Shown: positions 6,774 through 15,613 of the stretch, piece by piece
Layout: the number at the start of each line of letters is the position of its first letter
Numbering within the stretch: position 1 is the stretch's first letter
Assembly: GCA_937893675.1 (NCBI GenBank)
Contig: CALBGI010000036.1
Coordinates: 1 to 53,224 of the forward strand
Source of the DNA: an uncultured Blautia sp.
Lineage (GTDB): Bacteria; Bacillota; Clostridia; Lachnospirales; Lachnospiraceae
Direction: 5' to 3'
DNA length: 53,224 bases
The notes under the pieces: model-generated
Database searches by the model: none
What the model was told of the DNA's origin: nothing
The model's input: only the letters and a program-made list of their open reading frames with translations
Translations under genes and position numbers: made by a program

Positions 6774-7553
6774 ATGATGGAAAAGGTAAAAAATACGGCT
6801 TCCGTGGAGCAGCTGTTTGCCGACTGGCAGGAGACCGTCATCTGGTCCTGCCTTGCCGGTACCATGGGAGATCTGTATGCGGATGATTTGGAGCATCCCC
6901 GCTGCGCGATGGCGATCCTGGGGGATTTTTGTTATCTGGCAGGGGAACCAAAGGAAGCGCTTGCCGCCTTTAAACCGGACTGGCATGATAAGGATTTTAT
7001 CATTATGGTGCCCCAGAACAAAGCATGGGGGAAAATGATAGAGAAGGTATGGGGGCAAAAGGCAAAAAGAGTTATCCGCTATGCACTCAAAAAGGAGCCG
7101 GGAGTTTTTGACCTGGAGAAGCTCCAGGCGGCAGTGGATGCGCTGCCCTCAGAATATACGCTGAAAATGATAGACCGGGAGCTTTATTTCCGGACGCGGG
7201 AGATCGAGTGGTGCTGTGACTGGACGGCTCAGTACAGCACCTATGAGGAATTCAAAGCCAATGCCTTGGGCGCGGTGGTTCTCAAAAACGGGGAGCCGGT
7301 TTCCGGAGCTTCCACCTATTCCCATTATCCCGGCGGGATTGAAATCGAGATAGATACAAGAGCGGATCAGCAGAGGAAGGGTCTGGCCTATGTCTGCGCG
7401 GCCAAACTGATCCTGGAATGTGAAAAACGCGGCCTGTATCCCAGCTGGGACGCCCGCACCCGCATTTCTGTGCACCTTGCAGAAAAGCTGGGGTACTGTT
7501 TTGCGGGAGAATATGACGCGTATGAGATTTCCGGATATGAGAGCGCAGACTGA
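6774..7553 (+). CDS. GNAT-family N-acetyltransferase
   Basis: 259-residue cytoplasmic protein resembling the GNAT_acetyltran (ZmaR-like) family: an N-terminal region with CAMAILGDFCYLAG and DFIIMVPQN, and a C-terminal acetyl-CoA fold containing ALGAVVLKNGEPVSGAST, EIEIDTRADQQRKGLA (motif A, the Q-x-x-K-G-x-A pyrophosphate loop), AAKLILECEKRGLYPSWDA and SVHLAEKLGYCFAGEYDAYE (motif B, GY-x-F). The acceptor substrate is not evident. The start has tandem ATGs with a purine-rich GGAAGAAAG before them. Its 3' end overlaps the azlC-like gene by 32 bp, so the two are translationally coupled, although a functional link to amino-acid export is only inference. Confidence 0.85.
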   Translation: MMEKVKNTASVEQLFADWQETVIWSCLAGTMGDLYADDLEHPRCAMAILGDFCYLAGEPKEALAAFKPDWHDKDFIIMVPQNKAWGKMIEKVWGQKAKRVIRYALKKEPGVFDLEKLQAAVDALPSEYTLKMIDRELYFRTREIEWCCDWTAQYSTYEEFKANALGAVVLKNGEPVSGASTYSHYPGGIEIEIDTRADQQRKGLAYVCAAKLILECEKRGLYPSWDARTRISVHLAEKLGYCFAGEYDAYEISGYESAD

Positions 7554-8262
7554 AAGGCAAGCAAAGGCGCAGCAGATAAAACGGGCTTTTCGGGCGGCGT
7601 TTCCTCATACGATCCCCATTTTTGCAGGATTTTGTTTTCTGGGCATGACCTACGGCATTTACATGAACCTATCGGGGTTTGCATTCTGGTATCCCATGCT
7701 CATGAGTCTTACGATTTTCGCAGGTTCGGTGGAGTTTGTGGCCGTGAACCTTCTGCTGGGAGCGTTTAATCCGCTGCAGGCGCTGGCGATGACTCTGATG
7801 ATCAATGCGCGGCATCTGTTTTACGGGATTTCCATGCTGGACAAGTACCGGGGAACCGGGTGGAAAAAGTTTTACCTGATTTTCGGCATGTGCGACGAGA
7901 GCTTTTCTATCAACTATACCGCACAGATTCCGGAGGAGGTGGATCAGGGCTGGTTTATGTTCTTTGTCACCCTGCTCAACCATTTTTACTGGTTCTTCGG
8001 GGCAACGCTGGGCGGAATCTTCGGTTCTTTTCTTCAATTCAACACAGAAGGGCTCGATTTTGTCATGACCGCCATGTTTGTGGTGATCTTTCTGGAACAG
8101 TGGCTCAAGGAAAAAAATCACACCAGCGCCGTGGTGGGAACCGGGCTTTCCCTTTTGTGCTTGCTGGCCTTTGGAGCGGAGGATTTTATCATCCCGGCCA
8201 TGCTTGCCATTTTGGCAGTCCTCACCTTTTTGCGGCCGGGACTTTCCGGGGAGGTGATGTGA
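7522..8262 (+). CDS. azlC: AzlC-family branched-chain amino acid exporter, large subunit
   Basis: About 246 residues with several hydrophobic helices. AzlC-family signatures are PHTIPIFAGFCFLGMTYGIYM near the N-terminus, MSLTIFAGSVEFVAVNLL, and MTLMINARHLFYGISML. Together with a small AzlD partner it exports branched-chain amino acids or analogues across the cytoplasmic membrane. The start is uncertain: ATGs at 7513, 7522 and 7537 are in frame. I prefer 7522, which has GGGAGA about 11 bp upstream and lies inside the end of the acetyltransferase gene. The azlD start follows its stop by one base, a typical azlCD arrangement. Confidence 0.9.
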   Translation: MRFPDMRAQTERQAKAQQIKRAFRAAFPHTIPIFAGFCFLGMTYGIYMNLSGFAFWYPMLMSLTIFAGSVEFVAVNLLLGAFNPLQALAMTLMINARHLFYGISMLDKYRGTGWKKFYLIFGMCDESFSINYTAQIPEEVDQGWFMFFVTLLNHFYWFFGATLGGIFGSFLQFNTEGLDFVMTAMFVVIFLEQWLKEKNHTSAVVGTGLSLLCLLAFGAEDFIIPAMLAILAVLTFLRPGLSGEVM

Positions 8263-8263
8263 C

Positions 8264-8590
8264 ATGACGCAGACAGAACAGATCATTACCATTGCCATGG
8301 TCGTCCTGGGAACCATGCTGACCAGATTTTTGCCCTTTCTGGCATTTCCGGCGGGGAAGCCCACGCCGAAATACGTTCAGTATCTGGGCAAAGTGCTTCC
8401 CAGCGCGGTATTTGGACTTCTTGTCGTTTACTGCCTGAAAAACGTCAGCGTGTTTGCCGGAAGCCACGGCTTGCCGGAGATGATTTCCATCGGGGCTGTG
8501 GCGGCGCTTCATCTCTGGAAGAGGCAGATGCTTTTATCCATTGCGGGGGGAACCATTTGCTACATGATTTTGGTGCAGGCCGTATTCTGA
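8264..8590 (+). CDS. azlD: AzlD-family branched-chain amino acid exporter, small subunit
   Basis: 108-residue membrane protein with three or four hydrophobic helices. The AzlD pattern is visible: IITIAMVVLGTMLTRFLPFLAF, KYVQYLGKVLPSAVFGLLVVYCL and a C-terminal hydrophobic helix. It starts one base after the azlC-like stop codon with GGGGAGGTG upstream. AzlD proteins are obligate partners of AzlC. The gene ends 55 bp before larB, without a terminator between them, so larBC may share its transcript. Confidence 0.9.
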   Translation: MTQTEQIITIAMVVLGTMLTRFLPFLAFPAGKPTPKYVQYLGKVLPSAVFGLLVVYCLKNVSVFAGSHGLPEMISIGAVAALHLWKRQMLLSIAGGTICYMILVQAVF

Positions 8591-8645
8591 ATACAGAAAC
8601 ATACAGGAATAAGCAAGGATCAGATATAAAAACAGGAGGAATGAA

Positions 8646-9398
8646 ATGACACTGGAACAGCTTCTGACAGAAGTAAAAAACGGAGCGGTCTCCGTGGAGG
8701 AAGCCCAGCGGCTTTTGCGGGAGGGCGGAACCTTTGAGGAGCTTGGCTACGCAAAGCTTGACACCGGGCGGAAGGCGCGGACAGGGTTTGCGGAGGTGGT
8801 ATACTGCCAAAGCAAGGCGGACGGGCATCTTCTTCCCATATTTGAAAAAATTTATGAGACAGAGGGCGAGGTGCTGGGGACCAGAGCCACAGCGCATCAG
8901 TATGAGCTGATAAAGCAGCGCTTCCCGGAGGTGCAGTATGACGCGGTCTCCCGGATCCTGAAGCTGGAAAAAACGGGAAAAGAGCATATTGGCAAGGTTG
9001 CTGTATGCACTGCGGGGACGGCAGATATCCCGGTGGCGGAGGAGGCTGCCCAGACGGCGGAATATTTCGGCACAAGAGTGCAGCGTTTTTATGATGTGGG
9101 CGTCAGCGGCATGCATCGTCTGTTTTCCTCCCTGGAAGAAATCCGTGAGGCCAGCTGTGTTGTCGCAGTGGCAGGAATGGAGGGGGCGCTTGCCAGTGTA
9201 CTCGGAGGGCTTGTGAGCCGTCCGGTCATAGCGGTTCCCACCTCGGTGGGATACGGGGCAAGCATGAACGGTCTGTCTGCCCTCCTGACGATGATCAATT
9301 CCTGCGCCAATGGAATTGCGGTGGTAAATATTGACAACGGCTATGGCGCCGGATATCTGGCAACGCAGATAAACCGACTGGCAGCCGGGAAAGAATAG
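8646..9398 (+). CDS. larB: LarB, pyridinium-3,5-biscarboxylic acid mononucleotide synthase
   Basis: 250-residue cytoplasmic enzyme that carboxylates and hydrolyses nicotinic acid adenine dinucleotide, the first step in making the nickel-pincer nucleotide (NPN) cofactor of lactate racemase and relatives. The C-terminal half is AIR-carboxylase (PurE)-like: VCTAGTADIPVAEEAA, RFYDVGVSGMHRLF, VVAVAGMEGALASVLGGL and VPTSVGYGASMNGLSALLTM. The start ATG has CAGGAGG upstream at normal distance. larC follows after 10 bp. No larA racemase or larE sulfur donor lies in this window, so the cofactor user must be elsewhere. Confidence 0.93.
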   Translation: MTLEQLLTEVKNGAVSVEEAQRLLREGGTFEELGYAKLDTGRKARTGFAEVVYCQSKADGHLLPIFEKIYETEGEVLGTRATAHQYELIKQRFPEVQYDAVSRILKLEKTGKEHIGKVAVCTAGTADIPVAEEAAQTAEYFGTRVQRFYDVGVSGMHRLFSSLEEIREASCVVAVAGMEGALASVLGGLVSRPVIAVPTSVGYGASMNGLSALLTMINSCANGIAVVNIDNGYGAGYLATQINRLAAGKE

Positions 9399-9408
9399 AG
9401 GAGAAATG

Positions 9409-10704
9409 ATGGGAAAAACATTGTATCTGGAGTGTGCCTCCGGAATCAGCGGAGATATGACGGTGGCGGCGCTTCTGGATCTGGGAGCGGACAAGGCGGC
9501 GCTTTTGGCGGCGCTTCAAAGTCTGCCGCTGACAGGATATGAGGTTCATATCTCCCGGGTGAAAAAGGCGGGCCTTGATGTCTGCGATTTTGATGTGCAG
9601 CTCTCAGAGGAGAACCATGACCACGACATGACCTATCTCCACGGGCACAGCCATGGGCAGGGTCATTTCCAGGAAGAGGAGGAGACGCACGGGCAGGGAC
9701 ATTTCCGCGAGGGGACAGAGGCGCACAGCCACGGGCATGCTTCCCACATGCACCGGGGCATGAAGGAAATCCGGGATATCATAAACGCCGGACAGCTGAC
9801 AGAAGGGGCGCGGGCGCTTGCGCTTCGCATTTTTGAGATTCTGGCGGAGGCGGAAGCCAAGGCGCACGGTGTGCCGGCAGATGAGGTGCATTTTCACGAG
9901 GTGGGCGCGGTGGATTCCATTGTGGACATTGTGGCGGCGGCGTTCTGTTTCGACAACCTGGGGATCACGGAAGTGGTGATCGAAAGCCTGAGCGAGGGAC
10001 AGGGAACCGTGCGCTGTCAGCACGGAATTCTGCCTATTCCGGTTCCGGCGGTCGTCAATATCGCAGCAGCACACAGGCTGATGCTGAAACCGGCCAGGGT
10101 AAGGGGAGAGCTTGTGACCCCCACAGGCGCAGCCATTGCGGCGGCAGTGCGCACAAAGGAAAGCCTTCCGGAGCAGTTTTTGATAAAGGCGGTGGGGCTT
10201 GGAGCAGGAAAGCGGGAGTACCAGCTTCCGGGAATCCTGCGCGCGATGGTGATCGAAGAAGATCCCAAAGAAAAGGATGTGATCTACAGGCTGGAAACCA
10301 ACATTGACGACAGCACCGGGGAGACCCTGGGCTATGTCATGGAGCAGCTTTTTGAGGCAGGTGCAAGAGATGTGTTTTACACGCCTGTTTATATGAAGAA
10401 AAACCGTCCGGCCTGGCTGTTGAGCGTCATCTGCCGGGAGGCGGACATCCAGAAGCTGGAGGCCGTCATCTTCCGGGAAACCACGACCATCGGCATTCGC
10501 CGCACAAAAATGGAGCGCACCATCCTTGCCCGGGAGCAAAAAACGGTAAGCACTCCATTTGGTGAAATTCAGATGAAGGTGTGCAGACATGGCGGAGAAA
10601 CCTACCGGTATCCGGAATACGAAAGCCTAGCAAAGCTCTGCAGAGAGCAGGGCATTTCCTACAAAGAGGCCCTGGCTCTGGCCGCCAAATATGCAGAACA
10701 ATAG
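9409..10704 (+). CDS. larC: LarC, nickel-pincer cofactor nickel insertase
   Basis: 431-residue protein that inserts nickel into the NPN precursor in a CTP-dependent reaction. It starts with YLECASGISGDMTVAALLDLGAD, typical of LarC, and continues with VHFHEVGAVDSIVDIVAAA, LVTPTGAAIAA and the C-terminal LETNIDDSTGETLGYVMEQLF. Residues ~69-115 are a His/Glu-rich insert with HGHSHGQGHF- and HSHGHASHMH-like segments, likely a nickel-binding or storage loop. LarC is one continuous frame here, unlike the larC1/larC2 frameshifted form known from Lactobacillus plantarum. Of the tandem ATGs at 9406 and 9409, the second has better spacing from GAGGAG. It ends tail to tail with the aldehyde dehydrogenase gene, 16 bp apart. 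Confidence 0.93.
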   Translation: MGKTLYLECASGISGDMTVAALLDLGADKAALLAALQSLPLTGYEVHISRVKKAGLDVCDFDVQLSEENHDHDMTYLHGHSHGQGHFQEEEETHGQGHFREGTEAHSHGHASHMHRGMKEIRDIINAGQLTEGARALALRIFEILAEAEAKAHGVPADEVHFHEVGAVDSIVDIVAAAFCFDNLGITEVVIESLSEGQGTVRCQHGILPIPVPAVVNIAAAHRLMLKPARVRGELVTPTGAAIAAAVRTKESLPEQFLIKAVGLGAGKREYQLPGILRAMVIEEDPKEKDVIYRLETNIDDSTGETLGYVMEQLFEAGARDVFYTPVYMKKNRPAWLLSVICREADIQKLEAVIFRETTTIGIRRTKMERTILAREQKTVSTPFGEIQMKVCRHGGETYRYPEYESLAKLCREQGISYKEALALAAKYAEQ

Positions 10705-10720
10705 GAATTGGCCAAAGGGC

Positions 10721-12100
10721 TTATTTCAGAAATTTGTGGATCAGCCGATTGTGGATTCCCCGATAAGGCTGATACCGCATGGGCAGGTCCAGCCAGGTTT
10801 TTTTGTCCACAATGCTCTTGTAATGGGAAAAGGTATCAAATCCGGTTTTGCCGTGGTAAGCGCCCATGCCGCTTTCTCCAAAACCGCCGAAGCCCATTTC
10901 GCTGGTGGCAAGATGGATGATCGTGTCATTGATGCAGGCGCCGCCGAAGCCGCACCGGGCGGTCACTTTTCTGGCGGCTTTCCGGTCTGAGGTGAAGAGA
11001 TAAAGCGCAAGAGGGTGCGGCCGGGCGTTGATGGAAGCGATGGCCTCGTCAAGGGTTTTGTAGGTGAGTACCGGCAGTATCGGACCGAAGATCTCCTGCT
11101 CCATGATGCGGTCCTCGAAGCTGATATTTTCCATGACCGTAGGCGCAATGCGCAGGGTGCTTTTGTTCCAGACGCCGCCGCAGATGACCTTTGACGGCTC
11201 GATCAGGGACAAAATCCTGTGAAAATGCTTTTCGTTGATGATTTTTCCGTAATTTCTGCTGGACAGCGGATTTTTGCCGAACTGCTTTACAAGCTGCTTC
11301 TGGATCTGTTTCAGAAGCGGTTTTTTTATTTCCTCGTCACAGTAAATATAATCCGGTGCAACGCAGGTCTGACCGCAGTTTAAGAACTTTCCGAAAACGA
11401 TACGTTTTGCGGCGAGCCTTAAATCTGAGGTCTTGTCTACAATACAGGGACTTTTTCCGCCAAGCTCCAGAGTTACGGGGGTGAGGTGCTCCGCGGCGCG
11501 GCGCATGACCTCTTTGCCTACCGTCTGCCCGCCGGTAAAGAAAATGTAGTCAAAATGCTGGGAGAGAAGATGGGTATTTTCCGTGCGGCCGCCGGTGACA
11601 ACGGCCACATGGCAGGGCGGAAAGCATTCTTTTATGATTCTTTCGATGAGCGCGCTGGTAGCGGGAGAGTAGGCGCTTGGCTTGAGGATTGCCGTATTTC
11701 CGGCAGCTAGAGCATCCACAAGAGGCTCTATGGTGAGCATAAAGGGATAATTCCAGGGACTCATGATCAGCACGACGCCGTAGGGAGAGGGCTTTTTGAA
11801 GCTTCTGGAATGAAACTGTGCCAAAGGGGTGGGCACGGTTTTTTCTTTTGCAAAAGCGGGCAGATGCTTTATCATATAGGAAAGTTCGCTTAACACAAGG
11901 CCCGTCTCGCACATATAGCTCTCAAAGCTGCTTTTGCCCAAATCCGCAGAAAGTGCCTGGGCAATGGCGGCTTCATTCCTCCGGATGCAGTCCCGGAGAT
12001 TTTTTAAAAGTTCCAGACGTTTGCTCACAGGCAGAGTTGCGCCTGTGAGAAAGAAACGGCGCTGCAGGGAAACCAGATTTGCAATATCAAGTTCGGTCAT
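10721..12100 (-). CDS. NAD(P)-dependent aldehyde dehydrogenase (class 3-like)
   Basis: 459-residue enzyme oxidising or, in fermentation, handling aldehydes. Signatures: cofactor-site MSPWNYPFML, IFFTGGQTVGKEVM, general-base LELGGKSPCIV, catalytic Cys in NCGQTCVAPDY, GPILPVLTY and the class-3 C-terminal block GFGGFGESGMGAYHGKTG. The short length, without an extended C-terminus, fits the class 3/fatty-aldehyde group rather than CoA-acylating forms. AAAGGAGG lies 8 bp upstream of the ATG at 12100. It begins 3 bp after the stop of the upstream iron-type alcohol dehydrogenase, so the two form an operon and probably act on the same alcohol/aldehyde pair. The substrate is not known. Confidence 0.93.
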   Translation of the reverse strand: MTELDIANLVSLQRRFFLTGATLPVSKRLELLKNLRDCIRRNEAAIAQALSADLGKSSFESYMCETGLVLSELSYMIKHLPAFAKEKTVPTPLAQFHSRSFKKPSPYGVVLIMSPWNYPFMLTIEPLVDALAAGNTAILKPSAYSPATSALIERIIKECFPPCHVAVVTGGRTENTHLLSQHFDYIFFTGGQTVGKEVMRRAAEHLTPVTLELGGKSPCIVDKTSDLRLAAKRIVFGKFLNCGQTCVAPDYIYCDEEIKKPLLKQIQKQLVKQFGKNPLSSRNYGKIINEKHFHRILSLIEPSKVICGGVWNKSTLRIAPTVMENISFEDRIMEQEIFGPILPVLTYKTLDEAIASINARPHPLALYLFTSDRKAARKVTARCGFGGACINDTIIHLATSEMGFGGFGESGMGAYHGKTGFDTFSHYKSIVDKKTWLDLPMRYQPYRGIHNRLIHKFLK

Positions 12101-12103
12101 AGT

Positions 12104-13312
12104 CTATTCCTCCTTTGGCAAGATAAGACGGTAAAATTCTTCCAGCTCTTTGGCGTCCTTGAGAACGGGAACCGGGTATAACGGGTTGGCTTCTTTGTCC
12201 GCCAGGCGGGCAAGATGCGGGATATCGGCTTTTTGAAGCTGGGGAATGGAAGTCCCGATGGAAAAACGCTGCTTCATATCCTCGATGGCTTCGATGAAAC
12301 GCCGGGCGCCCACCGCGGGGGAATCCTGCCGGTCGGCAAGGCCGACTTCCACAGCCAGGCGGTGAAGCTTTTTGTGGATCCTGGGACCGTAGGCTTCCAG
12401 GACAAGGGGAAGCAGGACGGCATTGGCAAGGCCGTGAGGCACATTGTAGGCGCCGCCAAGGGAATGGGCTACTGCGTGGACGTATCCTACATAGGATTTT
12501 GTGAACGCGCAGCCCGCATAGTAGGAGGCGTGGAGCATGTTGCGTCTTGCGCGGATATTGGCGCCGTTTTCGTAAACCGTGTACAGGTTTTCAAAAATCA
12601 GCTTTACTGCCATTCGGGCATTTTTTCTTGTGCCGTAGGTGGTGGAGTTGCCGATGTAGGCCTCCACTGCGTGGGTCAGAGCGTCCATTCCCGTGGTCGC
12701 GGTGAGCGCGGGGGGAAGACTTAAGGTGATCCGCGGATCAAGCACAGCGTACCTGGGGATCAGCGGAAAATCGTTGATCGCGTATTTGTGTCTTGTCACA
12801 GAGTCCGTGATGACGGTAGCCAAGGTTGTTTCGCTTCCGGTCCCGGCAGTGGTGGGAATCGCGATGAGAAGGGGAAGCTTTTTTCGCACCCGGAGGATCC
12901 CTTTCATCTGTGCCGGAGATTTGTTTGGGTTTGCAATGCAGGCGCCCACTGCCTTGGCGCAGTCCATACTGGAACCGCCGCCGAAGCCGATGAGGACGTT
13001 GCAGGCATTTCTACGGTACTGGTCTGCGGCCTGAGCTACGTTTGCGGTGGTGGGATTTGCGGCAGTTTTGTCATATATGGTATAAAAAATATGGCGCTGG
13101 GTGAGGAGCTTCTCCAGCTCCTTTGTAAGGCCGAGCTTTCGGATTTCGGCATCGGTGACGATAAGCACGCGGCGTTTTCCCTTTTTTTCCAGGATGTCCG
13201 GAATGGTTTTTACGCTGCCGGTCACTTTCGGGGTGCGGTAGGGAAGAAAGGGAATGGCGATTTTGAAAGCCGTCTGAAAGGTGCGGCAGTATGCTTTTTT
13301 GAATATATTCAC
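12104..13312 (-). CDS. Iron-containing alcohol dehydrogenase
   Basis: 402-residue group III (Fe-dependent) alcohol dehydrogenase. Motifs: nucleotide-binding GFGGGSSMDCAKAVGA, IPTTAGTGSETT, DALTHAVEAYI and the metal-ligand region HAVAHSLGGAYNVPHGLANA, whose His residues bind the metal. It interconverts an aldehyde and an alcohol with NAD(P)H. The start is a GTG at 13312 with AGAAGG about 9 bp upstream. It is first in a two-gene operon with the aldehyde dehydrogenase and divergent from glgX; both promoters fit into the 147-bp gap. Confidence 0.92.
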   Translation of the reverse strand: MNIFKKAYCRTFQTAFKIAIPFLPYRTPKVTGSVKTIPDILEKKGKRRVLIVTDAEIRKLGLTKELEKLLTQRHIFYTIYDKTAANPTTANVAQAADQYRRNACNVLIGFGGGSSMDCAKAVGACIANPNKSPAQMKGILRVRKKLPLLIAIPTTAGTGSETTLATVITDSVTRHKYAINDFPLIPRYAVLDPRITLSLPPALTATTGMDALTHAVEAYIGNSTTYGTRKNARMAVKLIFENLYTVYENGANIRARRNMLHASYYAGCAFTKSYVGYVHAVAHSLGGAYNVPHGLANAVLLPLVLEAYGPRIHKKLHRLAVEVGLADRQDSPAVGARRFIEAIEDMKQRFSIGTSIPQLQKADIPHLARLADKEANPLYPVPVLKDAKELEEFYRLILPKEE

Positions 13313-13359
13313 AAGAACAAACCTTCTTTCTTAAAATAGTTTGATTATAAAATATTTTG

Positions 13360-13388
13360 AATATAACAGTAAAAAGGCGGCTTGTCAA
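13360..13388 (-). promoter_or_regulatory. Promoter of the alcohol/aldehyde dehydrogenase operon
   Basis: Minus-strand TTGACA (13383-13388), 17-bp spacer, TATATT (13360-13365). Confidence 0.7.
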
Positions 13389-13406
13389 TGAAACCCAAAA
13401 CCTTTC

Positions 13407-13435
13407 TTGTGAAAACCTTCCATTTAGAGTATACT
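13407..13435 (+). promoter_or_regulatory. glgX promoter
   Basis: TTGTGA (13407-13412), 17-bp spacer, TATACT (13430-13435), about 25 bp before the glgX start. Confidence 0.6.
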
Positions 13436-13459
13436 CTGAAATAGAAAAAAGTACAAAGG

Positions 13460-15601
13460 ATGGAAGCTGTTTTGAGAAAAAGTCTGAAATATACAACCAA
13501 CATGCCGGTATCCGTGACGCCTATGGATGAAATCAATGGATTTTCCGTTCGTCCCGGCATGTTTGACAGCAATGGGGCAATGGCTTTGCCGGTTGGCGTG
13601 AATTTTACGGTGCACACGCATCACGGAACCTCCTGCACTCTGCTGCTGTTCCACCGGGGGGAGGATGAGCCTTATGCGGAGATCCCCTTTCCGGAATCCT
13701 ACAAAATAGGGGATGTCTATTCCATGATCGTGTTTGATCTGGACATCCGGGAGTTTGAATATGCGTACCGGGTAGACGGGCCGTACCAGCCGGAGAAGGG
13801 GCTTCTTTACGACAAAAAGAACATTCTTTTGGATCCGTATGCAAAGGCGGTGGCCGGACAGCGCTTCTGGGGAGATACCAGAAGGGGACCCTATCATGCC
13901 AGAGTGGTGCAGGATGTGTTTGACTGGGGAACCATGCCGCAGTCTTCAAGAGGAATGAGCGATCTGGTGATCTACGAGCTTCATGTGCGCGGGTTCACCC
14001 GCCATGCGTCCTCCGGGGTGAAAAACAAGGGAACCTTTGCGGGCCTCATGGAAAAAATCCCCTATCTCAAGGAGCTGGGGATCAATGCGGTGGAGCTCAT
14101 GCCCATCTTTGAGTTTGACGAGATGATGAATGCCAGGGAGGCAGGGGGCAAAAAGCTTCTGGACTACTGGGGCTACAATACCGTGGGATTTTTTGCGCCC
14201 AACACCAGCTACACAGCTGCAGATGAGTACAATGAAGAAGGAAAAGAGCTGAAAACCCTCATCAGGGAGCTTCACGACAACGGAATTGAAGTCATTCTTG
14301 ACGTCGTGTTCAACCACACGGCAGAGGGAAATGAGCAGGGCAGTGTGTTCAGCTTCAAGGGGTTTGACAACAAGATTTATTACATGCTTACGGCAGAGGG
14401 GGATTACTATAATTTCAGCGGCTGCGGAAACACCCTGAACTGCAATCATCCCATTGTGCAGCAGATGATCCTGGAATGTCTGCGGTACTGGACCATCAAC
14501 TACCGGGTGGACGGTTTCCGGTTTGATCTTGCCAGTATTCTGGGGCGCAATGAGGACGGCTCGCCCATGAACAATCCTCCGCTTCTCCGAAGCCTGGCGT
14601 ATGACCCGGTGCTGAGCAATGTCAAGCTTATTGCGGAGGCCTGGGACGCAGGTGGCATGTATCAGGTGGGAAGCTTTCCGGCCAGCAAGCGGTGGGCGGA
14701 GTGGAACGGACGTTATCGGGACTGCCTGCGCGGATATTTGAAGGGGGACAACTGGAATGCCTGGGATGCCGCCTGGAGCATCAGCGGTTCCGGAGATATG
14801 TACGGCAGTTTTGAGCATGACTATAAAGGGGATTATGCCGGGTACGATTCTTGCATTAATTTCCTGACCTGTCATGACGGGTTTACGCTTCATGATCTGT
14901 ATTCTTACAACGATAAGCACAATGAAATAAATGGCTGGGACAACACGGACGGAGCGAACGACAACCGCAGCTGGAACTGCGGCGCAGAAGGAGAGACAGA
15001 TGATGCCCAGGTGCTGGCTCTTCGAAACCGCATGATACGAAATGCCTGTGTCGTTCTTCTGTGCAGCCGGGGCACGCCCATGTTTTTGGCGGGCGATGAG
15101 TTCGGAAACACACAGTATGGAAACAATAACGGATATTGTCAGGACAATGAGATCTCCTGGCTGGACTGGAGTATGCTTGAAAAGAACCGGGATCTGTTTG
15201 AGCTGTTCAAATTTATGATCCGTTACCGGATGGAGCATTCGGTTATCCGCAAGCGCCTCCCGGACGCCGTGTGCGGTATGGATCCCATACATACGCATGA
15301 CGCGAATGCGGAGAATACCACCATTGCCAGGGACGCAAGATTTTTTGGGGTGTGCTTTGCCGGATATGACAGAACCAAGGGCTGTGACGATATGGTTTAC
15401 ATTGCAGTGAACAGCTACTGGGAGGATATGACCATCACGCTGCCGAATCTTCGGGGCGCCGGAAAATGGTATCTCACCGTTAATACCTGGGGGGATGAAA
15501 ACGGGCGCTATTTTTATCCGAAAGGCCAGGAGCGCAGAATCGAGAACTCCTTTGTCATCCGCGCGCGCACAGTGGCGGTATTTACGAAAAGAGCTTTTTA
15601 G
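13460..15601 (+). CDS. glgX: Glycogen debranching enzyme, GH13 isoamylase type
   Basis: 713-residue alpha-1,6-glucosidase acting on glycogen or limit-dextrin branches. An N-terminal CBM48-like domain (FTVHTHHGTSCTLLLFHRG) precedes the GH13 barrel with DVVFNHTAEGN (region I), DGFRFDLASILGR (region II, nucleophile Asp), LIAEAWDAGG (region III, Glu) and LTCHDGFTLHDL (region IV), then the GlgX-type WNCGAEG segment. A C-terminal beta domain follows. The ATG at 13460 has AAAGG only a few bases before it; a TTG at 13472 (LRKSLKYTT...) is a possible true start with GGAAG upstream, so the N-terminus is uncertain by four residues. It is followed after 12 bp by trmO. Confidence 0.93.
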   Translation: MEAVLRKSLKYTTNMPVSVTPMDEINGFSVRPGMFDSNGAMALPVGVNFTVHTHHGTSCTLLLFHRGEDEPYAEIPFPESYKIGDVYSMIVFDLDIREFEYAYRVDGPYQPEKGLLYDKKNILLDPYAKAVAGQRFWGDTRRGPYHARVVQDVFDWGTMPQSSRGMSDLVIYELHVRGFTRHASSGVKNKGTFAGLMEKIPYLKELGINAVELMPIFEFDEMMNAREAGGKKLLDYWGYNTVGFFAPNTSYTAADEYNEEGKELKTLIRELHDNGIEVILDVVFNHTAEGNEQGSVFSFKGFDNKIYYMLTAEGDYYNFSGCGNTLNCNHPIVQQMILECLRYWTINYRVDGFRFDLASILGRNEDGSPMNNPPLLRSLAYDPVLSNVKLIAEAWDAGGMYQVGSFPASKRWAEWNGRYRDCLRGYLKGDNWNAWDAAWSISGSGDMYGSFEHDYKGDYAGYDSCINFLTCHDGFTLHDLYSYNDKHNEINGWDNTDGANDNRSWNCGAEGETDDAQVLALRNRMIRNACVVLLCSRGTPMFLAGDEFGNTQYGNNNGYCQDNEISWLDWSMLEKNRDLFELFKFMIRYRMEHSVIRKRLPDAVCGMDPIHTHDANAENTTIARDARFFGVCFAGYDRTKGCDDMVYIAVNSYWEDMTITLPNLRGAGKWYLTVNTWGDENGRYFYPKGQERRIENSFVIRARTVAVFTKRAF

Positions 15602-15613
15602 GGAGGGTGCCAG

